Origin: Cellulomonas sp. S1-8
GTDB taxonomy: Bacteria; Actinomycetota; Actinomycetes; Actinomycetales; Cellulomonadaceae
Reading direction: 5' to 3'
Assembly (NCBI RefSeq): GCF_026184235.1
Contig: NZ_CP110806.1
Span: forward strand, 1 to 64,000
DNA length: 64,000 bases
Position 1 is the first letter of the stretch. Each line of letters begins with the position of its first letter. A program made the translations under genes and the position numbers. Under the pieces are notes generated by a model that worked only from the letters and a program-made list of their open reading frames with translations, ran no database searches and was not told where the DNA came from. This document shows positions 35,765 through 43,431 of the stretch, piece by piece.

Positions 35765-36472
35765 TCACTCGTCCACGTCCGCGTCGCCACCGGTCCAGAA
35801 CAGGATCCGGGTGCGACCGATCGTCAGCGTGTTGCCGTCCAGCAGGGTCGCGGCGGGCACCTGGTGCCCCTCGACGAACAGCCCGTTGGTGGAGCCCATG
35901 TCGCTCGCGACGACACCGTCGGGCGTCACCTTGATCTCCAGGTGACGGCGTGAGACGCCGGGGTCGTCGACGATGATGTCGGCCTCCGAGCCGCGGCCGA
36001 TGACCGTGACCGGGCCCGTGAGGATGTACCGCTGCCCGTCGATGTCGATCAGGGGGTGCCGCGGGCTGGGAGCCGAGTTCGTCGCCGGCGCCACGGCACC
36101 GCGCATCGTCGCGCTGTGCACCGCGAACCGGCCCGGTTCCTGCTCGGTGTTCTCGCTGAAGGAGACCGTCACGGGACCGACGAACGCGTAGTGCTGGCTG
36201 GACGCGTGCTCGGTGACGTTGGCCGCGAGCTCCTCCGCCAGCGCCTCGGCACCCCACGCCTCGACCTGGTCGTAGTCGGGCGTGGACAGCTCGATGGTGA
36301 ACTCGTTGGGCACGACCGTGCGGTCGCGTCCCACCACCGCGGCGCGGTCGTCGAGCTCGCGCTTGAGGGCGTCGGCCAGTTCGATGGGTTTCACCTCGCT
36401 GCGGAAGGCGCGTGCGAACGCGTTGTTGACGACGCGCTCCACGCCGTTCTCGAACTTGTCGAGGAACCCCAC
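35765..36472 (-). CDS. fhaA: FHA-domain protein FhaA (DUF3662)
   Basis: The 235-residue product has an N-terminal DUF3662 domain (about 1-120) and a C-terminal FHA domain with VIGRGSEADI, SRRHLEI and STNGLFV. It reads phosphothreonine marks made by PknA and PknB and is linked to lipid II flipping through MviN in mycobacteria. I prefer GTG 36472, which gives MGFLDKFENG and sits six bases after a ggaggga-type site; GTG 36478 lies too close to it. The linker between domains is shorter than in mycobacterial FhaA. It is first in the seven-gene operon. Confidence 0.92.
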   Translation of the reverse strand: MGFLDKFENGVERVVNNAFARAFRSEVKPIELADALKRELDDRAAVVGRDRTVVPNEFTIELSTPDYDQVEAWGAEALAEELAANVTEHASSQHYAFVGPVTVSFSENTEQEPGRFAVHSATMRGAVAPATNSAPSPRHPLIDIDGQRYILTGPVTVIGRGSEADIIVDDPGVSRRHLEIKVTPDGVVASDMGSTNGLFVEGHQVPAATLLDGNTLTIGRTRILFWTGGDADVDE

Positions 36473-36832
36473 GTTCACCTCCCTCCCGCCGGGGCGTGCC
36501 GTGCGGCCCGTCCCACCTGTCGTCGGCACGCGACGCGGGTGCGACGACGGTCCGTGCCGATGGTATCCGTGCCGTGGGCTGGACGGGTGCCCATGGGAGT
36601 GATGCGTGCGCGTTGCGCACCGGTGCGGGGGTGGTGGGAGGGGGTCGGGAGAGGGCGGGGAGCGGGTGAGGAGGGGGTAGGGGCCGGGTGGGAGGCCGGT
36701 TGTGGTCACATCTCGCCGCAGCGGACCGGATGGTGGTCGGTTCTGTGACCACTTCTCGGTGCCTGTGGATGTGGGTGCAGGTGTGGGGCCGTTCGGGGAG
36801 CGGGGTCCCGGCGTGCTAACGTTCTCCGGCGC
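36473..36832. promoter_or_regulatory. Promoter region of the fhaA-pknB operon, with a G-rich tract
   Basis: This 360-base gap must hold the promoter of the seven-gene operon on the minus strand and that of tRNA-Leu. At 36627-36694 the plus strand has about eleven runs of three or more guanines with short spacers, a strong G-quadruplex-forming pattern. I could not assign hexamers with confidence. Confidence 0.5.
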
Positions 36833-36915
36833 GCGCGAGTGGCGGAACGGCAGACGCGCTGGCTTCAGGTGCCAGTGTCCGAAAGGGCGTGCGGGTTCAA
36901 ATCCCGCCTCGCGCA
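36833..36915 (+). tRNA. tRNA-Leu (anticodon CAG)
   Basis: An 83-base class II tRNA. Acceptor GCGCGAG pairs with CTCGCGC, the anticodon CAG is at 36866-36868 and a variable arm (tgtccgaaagggcgt) precedes the T arm GCGGGTTCAAATCCCGC. CCA is not encoded. It marks the edge of the accessory region. Confidence 0.95.
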
Positions 36916-36924
36916 CAGGTGGGT

Positions 36925-36940
36925 GGTTCCGGAAGGAACC
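36925..36940. terminator. Short hairpin after tRNA-Leu
   Basis: A six-base-pair stem ggttcc with loop ggaa, ten bases after the tRNA. It may be a processing or pausing element. Confidence 0.4.
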
Positions 36941-36954
36941 GCTCAGGTGGTACC

Positions 36955-36990
36955 GAAACTCCCGGTCAGGGTTCTCTGGCCGGGAGTTTC
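36955..36990. terminator. Terminator for tRNA-Leu
   Basis: An 11-base-pair stem gaaactcccgg / ccgggagtttc, extended by weaker pairs, followed by gtgg. Confidence 0.7.
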
Positions 36991-37040
36991 GTGGTTCTGG
37001 GGGTGTCGGGACCGGTCTGGATGCGCTCGCGGACTTCGAG

Positions 37041-37070
37041 AAGCCCTGCCGATGGGTGTCGGCAGGGCTT
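37041..37070. terminator. Second terminator hairpin downstream of tRNA-Leu
   Basis: A 12-base-pair perfect stem aagccctgccga around a six-base loop, followed by ctgggg. It may serve the convergent remnant on the minus strand as well. Confidence 0.65.
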
Positions 37071-37184
37071 CTGGGGTCGATTCGGCGCTGTTGAGCCTGA
37101 TCGCGGGCACGCTGATGCCGACTCGGTGGTGCGGTCATGCGTCCCGGCCGGCTGCCGGGCGATCAGTCGTCGATGGTCAGGCGC

Positions 37185-37493
37185 CTACCCGCGGTACGGG
37201 CGGCGCCGGCCCTTCGTCCAGGTGTGGCGGTCCATCGGTTCGGTCGACGGTTCTTCGCCGAGCTCGACCTGCCACGGGTCCGGTTGGTGCCGGGCGAGAT
37301 GCCAGCCCCGGAGTCTCTCGATGTTGTGCGCCGCGAGCGTCACCGCCATCAGCAGCGTGGTCGCGACGAGCCCGGGCACGCGGAAGTACCCGCGGTTGAC
37401 GTCGCGGACCTGGTAGCGCAGCCGAGCGTCGAGCCCTTCGATCAGGCTGCGGCGGTTGAAGGACAGCGCCCACCGCGTGGACTGCCAGGGCAA
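37185..37493 (-). pseudogene. Probable transposase remnant (C-terminal part)
   Basis: About 100 codons resemble the C-terminal end of a DDE transposase: RRSLIEGLDARLRYQVRDV near 14-32, in which the Glu would be the third catalytic acid, and a helix VATTLLMAVTLAAHNIERLR. The TTG start has no ribosome site and the upstream sequence holds no matching N-terminal part in any frame, so the gene appears truncated. No terminal inverted repeats were found. The family assignment is tentative. Confidence 0.45.
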
Positions 37494-37605
37494 CGGCGCC
37501 GTAGACCAGCAACCGGATCGCCGAGCTGCGACTCGACTTCAGTTGCGAGCTCGGCCGGTCGATGACCAGTGCGAAAGCCAACCTGAAGGGCACCCGAGTC
37601 AGCCT

Positions 37606-38721
37606 GTGAACGACATCCCGCACGACGCCACGCCCCGGTCCCCGTCTGGTCGTGTCCCCACGTGGGTCGTCGACGAAGCCGGCACCGGCGAGGCGGACGT
37701 CCCTGACCCGTGGCGGCAGGGCCCCATGGTGTGTGGGCCGCCGGCAACCGTCCAGGCATCGAGACGGGGGTGGCACGGTCGCCGCGCTGAGCGTGTCGAG
37801 CGCCGCAGCGTTCGCGCGTCGCGACGCCCAGCTGGTGGCATCCGGCAGTCCGCGGGACACGAGAACACGCGCGTCCTGTTCGTCGTGGCCTTGTTCGTCA
37901 CGGGGGCGTGGTTCACGTACGGGGTTGCGTTCACCACGCCGGTCGTCGGTGCGCCCGTCGACCTGGGCGGCATCGACGTCCCTGTGCCGGCCGCGCCAGG
38001 GGCGACGCCGACGGGCACGACCATCCCCGAGGACGTCCGCACAGCGATGGGGTTCCCCACGCCCGGATTCGAGGCGGGCTCCGCTCCCCTCGGGCGCCCG
38101 CCGCTCGTCGCTCCGGTGTCGAGCTCGTACGCGTTCCTGCACGTCCAACCCGACGGCATCACGCCGGTCTCCTGGGACCCGTGCCGCCCGATTCACTACG
38201 TGACCCGTACGGCCGGCGCACCACCTGGCGGCAATGACATGATCGCGGCCGCGGTCTCGGCAGTGTCAGCAGCGAGCGGGCTGGTCTTCGTCAATGACGG
38301 CGCCACTGATGAGAGCGACCCGCTGCGCAGCATGCGGCCGCTGTCCCAACCGGCGCTCTACGGCGACCGTTGGGCCCCGGTCCTGATCGAGTGGGACACC
38401 GAGGCGCAGAACATGCGCCTTGCCGGCGACATCGCCGGTGTGGGCGGACCGACGCCGGTGTCCATCGACGGGCAGCTGCTGGTCAACGTGACCGGTGGCA
38501 TCCAGCTGGACGTCGAGCAGGTCATGGACGCCCAGGCTGACGACGGGCAGGGCGTCACGATCGTGATGCACGAGCTCGCGCACCTGGTCGGTCTGGACCA
38601 CGTCGCCGACCCGACCCAGATCATGAACCCGTCCGCGATGCCCGGCGTGAACACGTTCCAGGCGGGCGACCTGACCGGTCTGGCCCTGCTCGGTCAGGGG
38701 ACCTGCGACCCACGCTTCTGA
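37606..38721 (+). CDS. Matrixin-type metalloprotease, membrane-anchored
   Basis: The 371-residue product has the zinc-binding motif HELAHLVGLDH near 322-332, the metzincin pattern HExxHxxGxxH, and a Met-turn IMNPS about 10 residues later. This is the matrixin-like (M10A) domain found in many actinobacteria. One membrane segment near 88-108 (VLFVVALFVTGAWFTYGV) would place the protease outside the cell. The N-terminus contains the stretch PSGRVPTWVVDEAG seen in homologues. The GTG at 37606 is a tentative start, since the frame is open upstream and the ribosome site is weak. It is the last non-biosynthetic gene before the cluster. Confidence 0.8.
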   Translation: MNDIPHDATPRSPSGRVPTWVVDEAGTGEADVPDPWRQGPMVCGPPATVQASRRGWHGRRAERVERRSVRASRRPAGGIRQSAGHENTRVLFVVALFVTGAWFTYGVAFTTPVVGAPVDLGGIDVPVPAAPGATPTGTTIPEDVRTAMGFPTPGFEAGSAPLGRPPLVAPVSSSYAFLHVQPDGITPVSWDPCRPIHYVTRTAGAPPGGNDMIAAAVSAVSAASGLVFVNDGATDESDPLRSMRPLSQPALYGDRWAPVLIEWDTEAQNMRLAGDIAGVGGPTPVSIDGQLLVNVTGGIQLDVEQVMDAQADDGQGVTIVMHELAHLVGLDHVADPTQIMNPSAMPGVNTFQAGDLTGLALLGQGTCDPRF

Positions 38722-38989
38722 CCACGGTCCACGCCGGCGGCGATTGCCGCGTGACCCGGCGGGCAACCAGTGCGCTGCACGACTGCCCGTTCCAGGTGCA
38801 CGCCACACCCGGCCCGTCATGCGGTCGTCGACGGGTGCACGTCGACGGCGCCGGCTCGTGACGCCGGCCGAGGGTGAGGTCACGCCGATCCGATCACCCC
38901 TGCTCAAGGGGCGCGGGAACTGAGCACCCGGAGCATCGTGCCAACGGCGACAAGGGGGGTCGGTGGTGCACCGACCGCGGACCCCGCGC

Positions 38990-40114
38990 TCACCGCCCGT
39001 CGTCACGCCCGTGGAGGAAGAGGAACCCGTCGGCGTCGAGGTGCCCGAGGTCACCCACCGGACGGAACCCCCGCACCCCGGTGCGCGCGCCGCCAGGGGA
39101 CAGTCCGAGCCGACGCATGTGGACACGCCCGACCGCCCCCACCGGGACGCGACGGTCCTCCCGGTCGAGGATCTCCAGCCGCGTGAGAAGACCCCGCCCG
39201 ACCGTGCCGGGACGTGCGAGCCAGTCGTCTCCGCGCACGAACGTGTAGCCGTACCCCTCGGTGCTGCCGTACCACTCGTGCACCCGGTCCGCACCGAGCC
39301 CGGCGATCCACTCGCGCTTCAGGTCGTGGTCGCAGGGAAACACCCCGTGGAACAGCGACCGCAGCGTCCGCAGCGCGCCCACCGACGGTACGGCGGCCAG
39401 GGCGGCCGCCATCTGCGGGGGCGTCGTCTGCCACCACATGATGCCCTCGTCGAGCACGGCGGCGACCGCGTCCGCGCCGTCCCCGGTGCGCGTCGTCACG
39501 ATGAGGTTGCCGTCCATGAGCCCGTCGAGCAGGGCGACCAGCGGACCGGCGTGGTAGAACGGCGTCGACAGCAGCTGCCGCTGCCCCGCGACCCACCCGG
39601 TTGCGCGCAGCAGCGCGTTCGGCACGAGCTGCGACGAGTGGCGCGGGTGACGCCCCTGCGGCGCGAGCTTGGGTGTGCCCGTCGTGCCGCTCGTGCACAG
39701 GTAGTAGGCCGGCAGGTCCGTGGCCGTCGTGCGCTGACCGACCACCCCCGGGACGACGGTCGCCGCCACATCCAGCCGCGGGTGCAGCAGGACGCGGACG
39801 TCGGCACCGACCTCGGCCGCGAGCGACGGCAGGAGATCCGCCGGCGGCAGCCGCGGCGGGATGACCAGCGGGACCGCGCCTGCCCGCAGGCAGCCGAGCA
39901 GACGCGCCACGCTGTCGCCGTCGTTGCCCGTCGGGAGGATGACGACGGTGCGCCGGCCGTCTCCGTCAGCGGCCACCGAGCGGGCGGCCTCCCGCGTCGC
40001 GTCCGCCAGTTCACCGCGGGTGAGGTCGTCGACCGTCGCGTCGCCGAGGACCCGCAGCGTTACGGCACCGGGCCGCTGAGCGGCGAGCACGTCGAGCCGG
40101 CTGCAGATGTCCAC
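38990..40114 (-). CDS. AMP-binding adenylate-forming enzyme lacking the C-terminal subdomain
   Basis: Members of this superfamily activate carboxylic or amino acids as adenylates and often load them on carrier proteins. The 374-residue product has core motifs YYLCTSGTTGTPK (A3) near 137-149, YGSTEG (A5) near 288 and GDLGHLDADGFLFLHGRDD (A7-A8) near 354-372. It then ends, so the C-terminal subdomain of about 100 residues with the A10 lysine is missing. A frameshift was not evident downstream. It starts at GTG 40114 with gaggagag upstream, 14 bases after the second ligase gene. It may work with a C-terminal subdomain supplied by another protein, or be inactive. Confidence 0.8.
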   Translation of the reverse strand: MDICSRLDVLAAQRPGAVTLRVLGDATVDDLTRGELADATREAARSVAADGDGRRTVVILPTGNDGDSVARLLGCLRAGAVPLVIPPRLPPADLLPSLAAEVGADVRVLLHPRLDVAATVVPGVVGQRTTATDLPAYYLCTSGTTGTPKLAPQGRHPRHSSQLVPNALLRATGWVAGQRQLLSTPFYHAGPLVALLDGLMDGNLIVTTRTGDGADAVAAVLDEGIMWWQTTPPQMAAALAAVPSVGALRTLRSLFHGVFPCDHDLKREWIAGLGADRVHEWYGSTEGYGYTFVRGDDWLARPGTVGRGLLTRLEILDREDRRVPVGAVGRVHMRRLGLSPGGARTGVRGFRPVGDLGHLDADGFLFLHGRDDGR

Positions 40115-40128
40115 GTCTCTCCTCGATG

Positions 40129-41607
40129 CTAGGACGGCGCGGGACGCGCCGGCCCCGCGAGCGCGACGTAGTCGGTCTTGCCACTGCTGAGGCGCGGTAT
40201 CCGGGGGGTCTCACGGGCCCGCAGGAGCCCGGTCGGTATGCCGAGCCGGCGGCACACCTCGCTGTGGCGCACCGCGACCTGCTCGGCGCTCGCCCGCTCG
40301 ACGTGGACCACCGCCCGGTGACCGTCGACCGCGACGGCCGCCGTGGGGCCGAGGTCGCCGAAGAGCCGCTCGAGGTCGTCGAGCTCGACGCGCACGCCCG
40401 CGAGCTTGACGACCCGGTCGACGCGCCCGTGCACGTACAGGTACGCGTCGCGCAGCTCACCGCGGTCCGACGTCCGGAGGACCCCCCCGAGCCCGTCGGG
40501 TGCGTCGAGGTCGGCGCGGCGACTCGCGTACCCCAGCATGACCCCCGGCCCACGCACCACGACGCGACCGACGACCCCGGGTGGTGCGGGCCGCCCGTCC
40601 TCGTCCTGGATCTCCACCTGGGTTCCCGGCACCGGCACGCCGACCGACCCGGGACGCACGCGCACCTGCTCCGGCGGCAGGACGGTGACGCGCGCCGTCG
40701 CTTCGGTCATCCCGTACATCACCGCGAGGCGGCCGCCACCCGCCGCGACGACGTCGGCGGCGCGGGCCGTGTCCTCGGCGCCCAGCGCACCGCCCGCGAC
40801 CGTCACCATGCGGACCGTCGGCGTCCGCAGCAGCGCGGCACGGCTCGCCAGCAGCGAGCGCACCTGCAGGGGGACGAGGGCGACGTGTGTCGTCGCGGTG
40901 CGCTCGACACGCCGCCAGAAGGGCAGGCCGGTGGGGGACTCGTCCGACAGGAGCACAGTCCCGCCCGCGGCCAGCGTGCTGTGCAGCACCGACATGCCGT
41001 AGGTGTAGTGCAGCGGCAGCGAGGTCACCGCACGCGTGTGCTCGTCGAGGCTCAGCGCCGCGGCGATGGCGCGGGCGTTCGACTCGACCGCCTCGCGCGA
41101 GAGGCGCACGAACCGCGCGCCTCCTGTCGATCCGGACGTCGACAGCAGCAGCGACGTCCGGACGGACGTGGACGCGACGTCGGCTCGGCCTTCCGGCACC
41201 GCGCGCCGCACGACGACGGACACGCGGACCGACGGGGCGATGTCCCACGTGACCGCCGGCGTCGCGCCGTGCAGACCGACGGCTCCGACCACGTGGTCCG
41301 GGTCGAAGTCGGTGAGGTGACGCGCCAGCTCGGCGCGCGTCGTGCTCGGGGCGAGCCAGGCGACGGTGTGGCCCGACGCAAGGGCCGCGAGGTGCACGAG
41401 CACGCACGCGGGCGTGCGGTCGCCGACCACCGTGACCAGCGACCCGGGTCGACCGCGGTCGAGCCGCGCGGCGATGTCGTCGACGGCGGCCAGGACGTCC
41501 GCGTGGGTGAGCGTGGAGCCGTCGGCGAGGACGAGCGCCGGCCGGTCCGACGCGGTCATCCCGAAGAGGTCGGCGTCCGGCACTCCCTGCGCGGCACGCG
41601 TCCCCAC
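40129..41607 (-). CDS. AMP-binding adenylate-forming enzyme, full length
   Basis: The 492-residue product has an A3 motif LLSTSGSTGGARF near 165, an A5 motif MYGMTEATARV near 305, A7 near 382 (SDRGELRD), A8 GRVDRVVKLAGVRVEL near 400 and a C-terminal PRLSSGKTDY, where the Lys is the A10 catalytic residue. It therefore appears active, and resembles stand-alone acyl or aminoacyl activating enzymes. The substrate cannot be read from sequence. The GTG at 41607 follows aaggagggg. It is first in the two-gene minus-strand operon and diverges from the carrier protein gene. Confidence 0.85.
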   Translation of the reverse strand: MGTRAAQGVPDADLFGMTASDRPALVLADGSTLTHADVLAAVDDIAARLDRGRPGSLVTVVGDRTPACVLVHLAALASGHTVAWLAPSTTRAELARHLTDFDPDHVVGAVGLHGATPAVTWDIAPSVRVSVVVRRAVPEGRADVASTSVRTSLLLSTSGSTGGARFVRLSREAVESNARAIAAALSLDEHTRAVTSLPLHYTYGMSVLHSTLAAGGTVLLSDESPTGLPFWRRVERTATTHVALVPLQVRSLLASRAALLRTPTVRMVTVAGGALGAEDTARAADVVAAGGGRLAVMYGMTEATARVTVLPPEQVRVRPGSVGVPVPGTQVEIQDEDGRPAPPGVVGRVVVRGPGVMLGYASRRADLDAPDGLGGVLRTSDRGELRDAYLYVHGRVDRVVKLAGVRVELDDLERLFGDLGPTAAVAVDGHRAVVHVERASAEQVAVRHSEVCRRLGIPTGLLRARETPRIPRLSSGKTDYVALAGPARPAPS

Positions 41608-41704
41608 GAAGCCCCTCCTTCGTCCCGTCTGTCGCCGTCGTGCGCCGGACGGGACCACGACCCTACCGTCGGCCGGCACGACGACGACCGCGGCTCCGCG
41701 GGTT

Positions 41705-41734
41705 TTGACGCGGCGCTCGGGTCGGTGGCAGAGT
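41705..41734 (+). promoter_or_regulatory. Possible promoter of the carrier-protein operon
   Basis: The -35-like ttgacg at 41705-41710 is followed after 18 bases by the weak -10 cagagt at 41729-41734. It lies 41 bases before the carrier-protein start, in the 168-base divergent gap. Confidence 0.35.
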
Positions 41735-41775
41735 CGCACATTTCGCCCACCAGATGACGTCGGACAGGAGGTCGC

Positions 41776-42324
41776 ATGCCAGAGGTTCGAGGACGCATGA
41801 CCGCCGTCACGGGTCCGGTGGCCGCCCTCGAGGACGTGGCGGCCGTGTCGCTGCTGCACGACGGCGACGACCGCGAGCTGCTGGCGGTGGCGTCCGACCG
41901 TTTCCTCAGCGGCCCGGAGTTGCGTGCGGTGGTCGCCGCGGCCGGAGTGCACCCCCCGGACCGGGTCGTCGTCGTGCCCGCGCGCTCGGCCGGTGCGCTG
42001 AACCACGTCGATGCGATCCTGGCCGACCCGGCGGCGGCCGTCTACGACTTCCGTCCGCCACGCGACGACCTCGAGCGCAGCCTCTGCGCGATCTGGCAGG
42101 AGACGCTCGAGGTCGACGCCGTCGGTGTCGAGGACGACCTGTTGGACCTCGGTGGCGACTCGATCACGGTCATGGAGATCGCGCTGCGCGTCCAGCAGCA
42201 CACCGGCGTCGAGCTCGACCTCGCGGACGTGTTCGAGGCGGGCACCGTCCGGGCCCTGGCCACCCGCGTCGCCGACCTGCGCGGGCCCGGGGCGCCCGGC
42301 GCCGACCGACCCGACCCGACCTGA
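41776..42324 (+). CDS. Peptidyl-carrier protein with adenylation C-terminal-subdomain-like N-terminus
   Basis: The 182-residue product has a C-terminal carrier domain (about 92-172) with LLDLGGDSITVMEIALR, the Ser being the phosphopantetheine site. The N-terminal 90 residues (ELRAVVAAAGVHPPDRVVVV, then PARSAGALNHVDAIL) align with the last part of an NRPS adenylation domain, where the usual NGKVD has become ALNHVD, so the A10 lysine is lost. Intriguingly, the neighbouring ligase at 38990 lacks this same subdomain. Start ATG 41776 with aggagg upstream. Carrier and enzyme are presumed cytoplasmic partners. Confidence 0.85.
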   Translation: MPEVRGRMTAVTGPVAALEDVAAVSLLHDGDDRELLAVASDRFLSGPELRAVVAAAGVHPPDRVVVVPARSAGALNHVDAILADPAAAVYDFRPPRDDLERSLCAIWQETLEVDAVGVEDDLLDLGGDSITVMEIALRVQQHTGVELDLADVFEAGTVRALATRVADLRGPGAPGADRPDPT

Positions 42325-42422
42325 CCACAGGTCAGTCCGACCTGCGCCGGCGCCGTCGCGGGCGGTGTCACCGCCTGCCCGCGCTGCGTGGACGTCCGCG
42401 CACCGTTCGACGAAGGAGCCAC

Positions 42423-43355
42423 GTGACGACCCCGGACGACACCGAGCGGTCCGGCCGGCGAGACGACCTGCGGGACGCGCTCGCGGTGACCGTGCCGGTC
42501 CCCTCGGGCCACCAGGCCTGGGTCACACGGGACGCCGCCCTGCGGACCCTGCGGTGCACGGCCGCCGACCTCGACTCCCTGCTCGCGGCCGGCCTGGCGC
42601 ACCAGGGCGGACAGGTCGAGCGGAACGACGTGTGGAACGTCGGCCTCCACGACGCGTCCAGGCGTTCGGTCCCGGCCCGCGAGATGCTCTTCTTCGACAT
42701 GATGCTGCGCTCGGAGGGCGCCGACTGGCTGTCGGCGCGGCGCTACACGGCCGTTGCGGAGGCGCGCTGCCCCCGGGGACCCGCGTGCGCCGAGCCGGTG
42801 TGGCCGCAGCCGCCGCGCTCGGGAGCGCGCTGGGAGTCGCAGACGGGTGGCCCGGGCGCGAGCCGGTGGACCGGCGATGTCGTCCTCAGCGGACGTCGGA
42901 CGACTCCGGACCCCGTGCTGGGCGAGGTCTGGGACCATCTCCTGGAGACCTACGCGTACCAGGCGACGCCGTCCTCGCTCGCGCGCGACGTCGAGCGCAC
43001 GCGTGAGCGTCGCGTCGGGGACTGCGAGGCGCTCGCGCGGCTGCTCGTCGACGACCTGCAGGCGGCCGGGCATGAGGCCCGTCTGCAGACCGGCTACTTG
43101 CTCGGCGGCGTCAGGACGCGGTGGCACTACTGGGTCCGGGTGACGGGGAGGGACGGGACGACGACCTCCCTGGACCCGTCGATGGCCGTTCTCGCGCAGC
43201 GCTTCTTCTCCCCCGAGTACGCTCGGTGGTGCTACGGGTCCGAGCTCAACCGGGTCGTGCCGCTCGTCGAGGAGGACGACTTCTGGGTCGAGCACGTCTG
43301 CGCCACCGGGTCCGCGCGCGTACCCGTCGAGCTGACGTTGCGGATCCGCCGCTGA
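42423..43355 (+). CDS. Transglutaminase-fold enzyme
   Basis: The 310-residue product has a transglutaminase-like core in the second half. Cys lies in VGDCEALARLLVDDLQAAGHEA near 199, His in RWHYWVRV near 235, and Asp in SLDPSMAVLA near 250, the Cys-His-Asp triad in canonical order. Bacterial members include proteases and, in andrimid biosynthesis, AdmF, which forms an amide bond between carrier-bound units. In this setting an amide-forming role is attractive but inferred. Start GTG 42423, 98 bases after the carrier protein, probably co-transcribed. Confidence 0.8.
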   Translation: MTTPDDTERSGRRDDLRDALAVTVPVPSGHQAWVTRDAALRTLRCTAADLDSLLAAGLAHQGGQVERNDVWNVGLHDASRRSVPAREMLFFDMMLRSEGADWLSARRYTAVAEARCPRGPACAEPVWPQPPRSGARWESQTGGPGASRWTGDVVLSGRRTTPDPVLGEVWDHLLETYAYQATPSSLARDVERTRERRVGDCEALARLLVDDLQAAGHEARLQTGYLLGGVRTRWHYWVRVTGRDGTTTSLDPSMAVLAQRFFSPEYARWCYGSELNRVVPLVEEDDFWVEHVCATGSARVPVELTLRIRR

Positions 43356-43431
43356 CGACCTGCGGCTGACCCGCTGACGAGGGTCACCGGCCACACCGGC
43401 AGGTCGACCTGGCGCCGGTCGACGTGAGCCC

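Noticed and set aside
37177..38196. 339-codon minus-strand frame over the transposase remnant and metalloprotease gene
   Set aside because: It is antisense to the metalloprotease gene and has shadow-like composition; only the 37185-37493 frame resembles a known protein.
38266..39294. Minus-strand frame overlapping the truncated ligase, considered as its missing C-terminus
   Set aside because: It has Ser/Arg-rich low complexity and none of the A8-A10 motifs, so it does not restore the subdomain.
42423..43355. Annotation of this gene as an ordinary protease
   Set aside because: The triad fits the transglutaminase superfamily, and the carrier-protein neighbourhood makes a biosynthetic role at least as likely; protease activity is not excluded.
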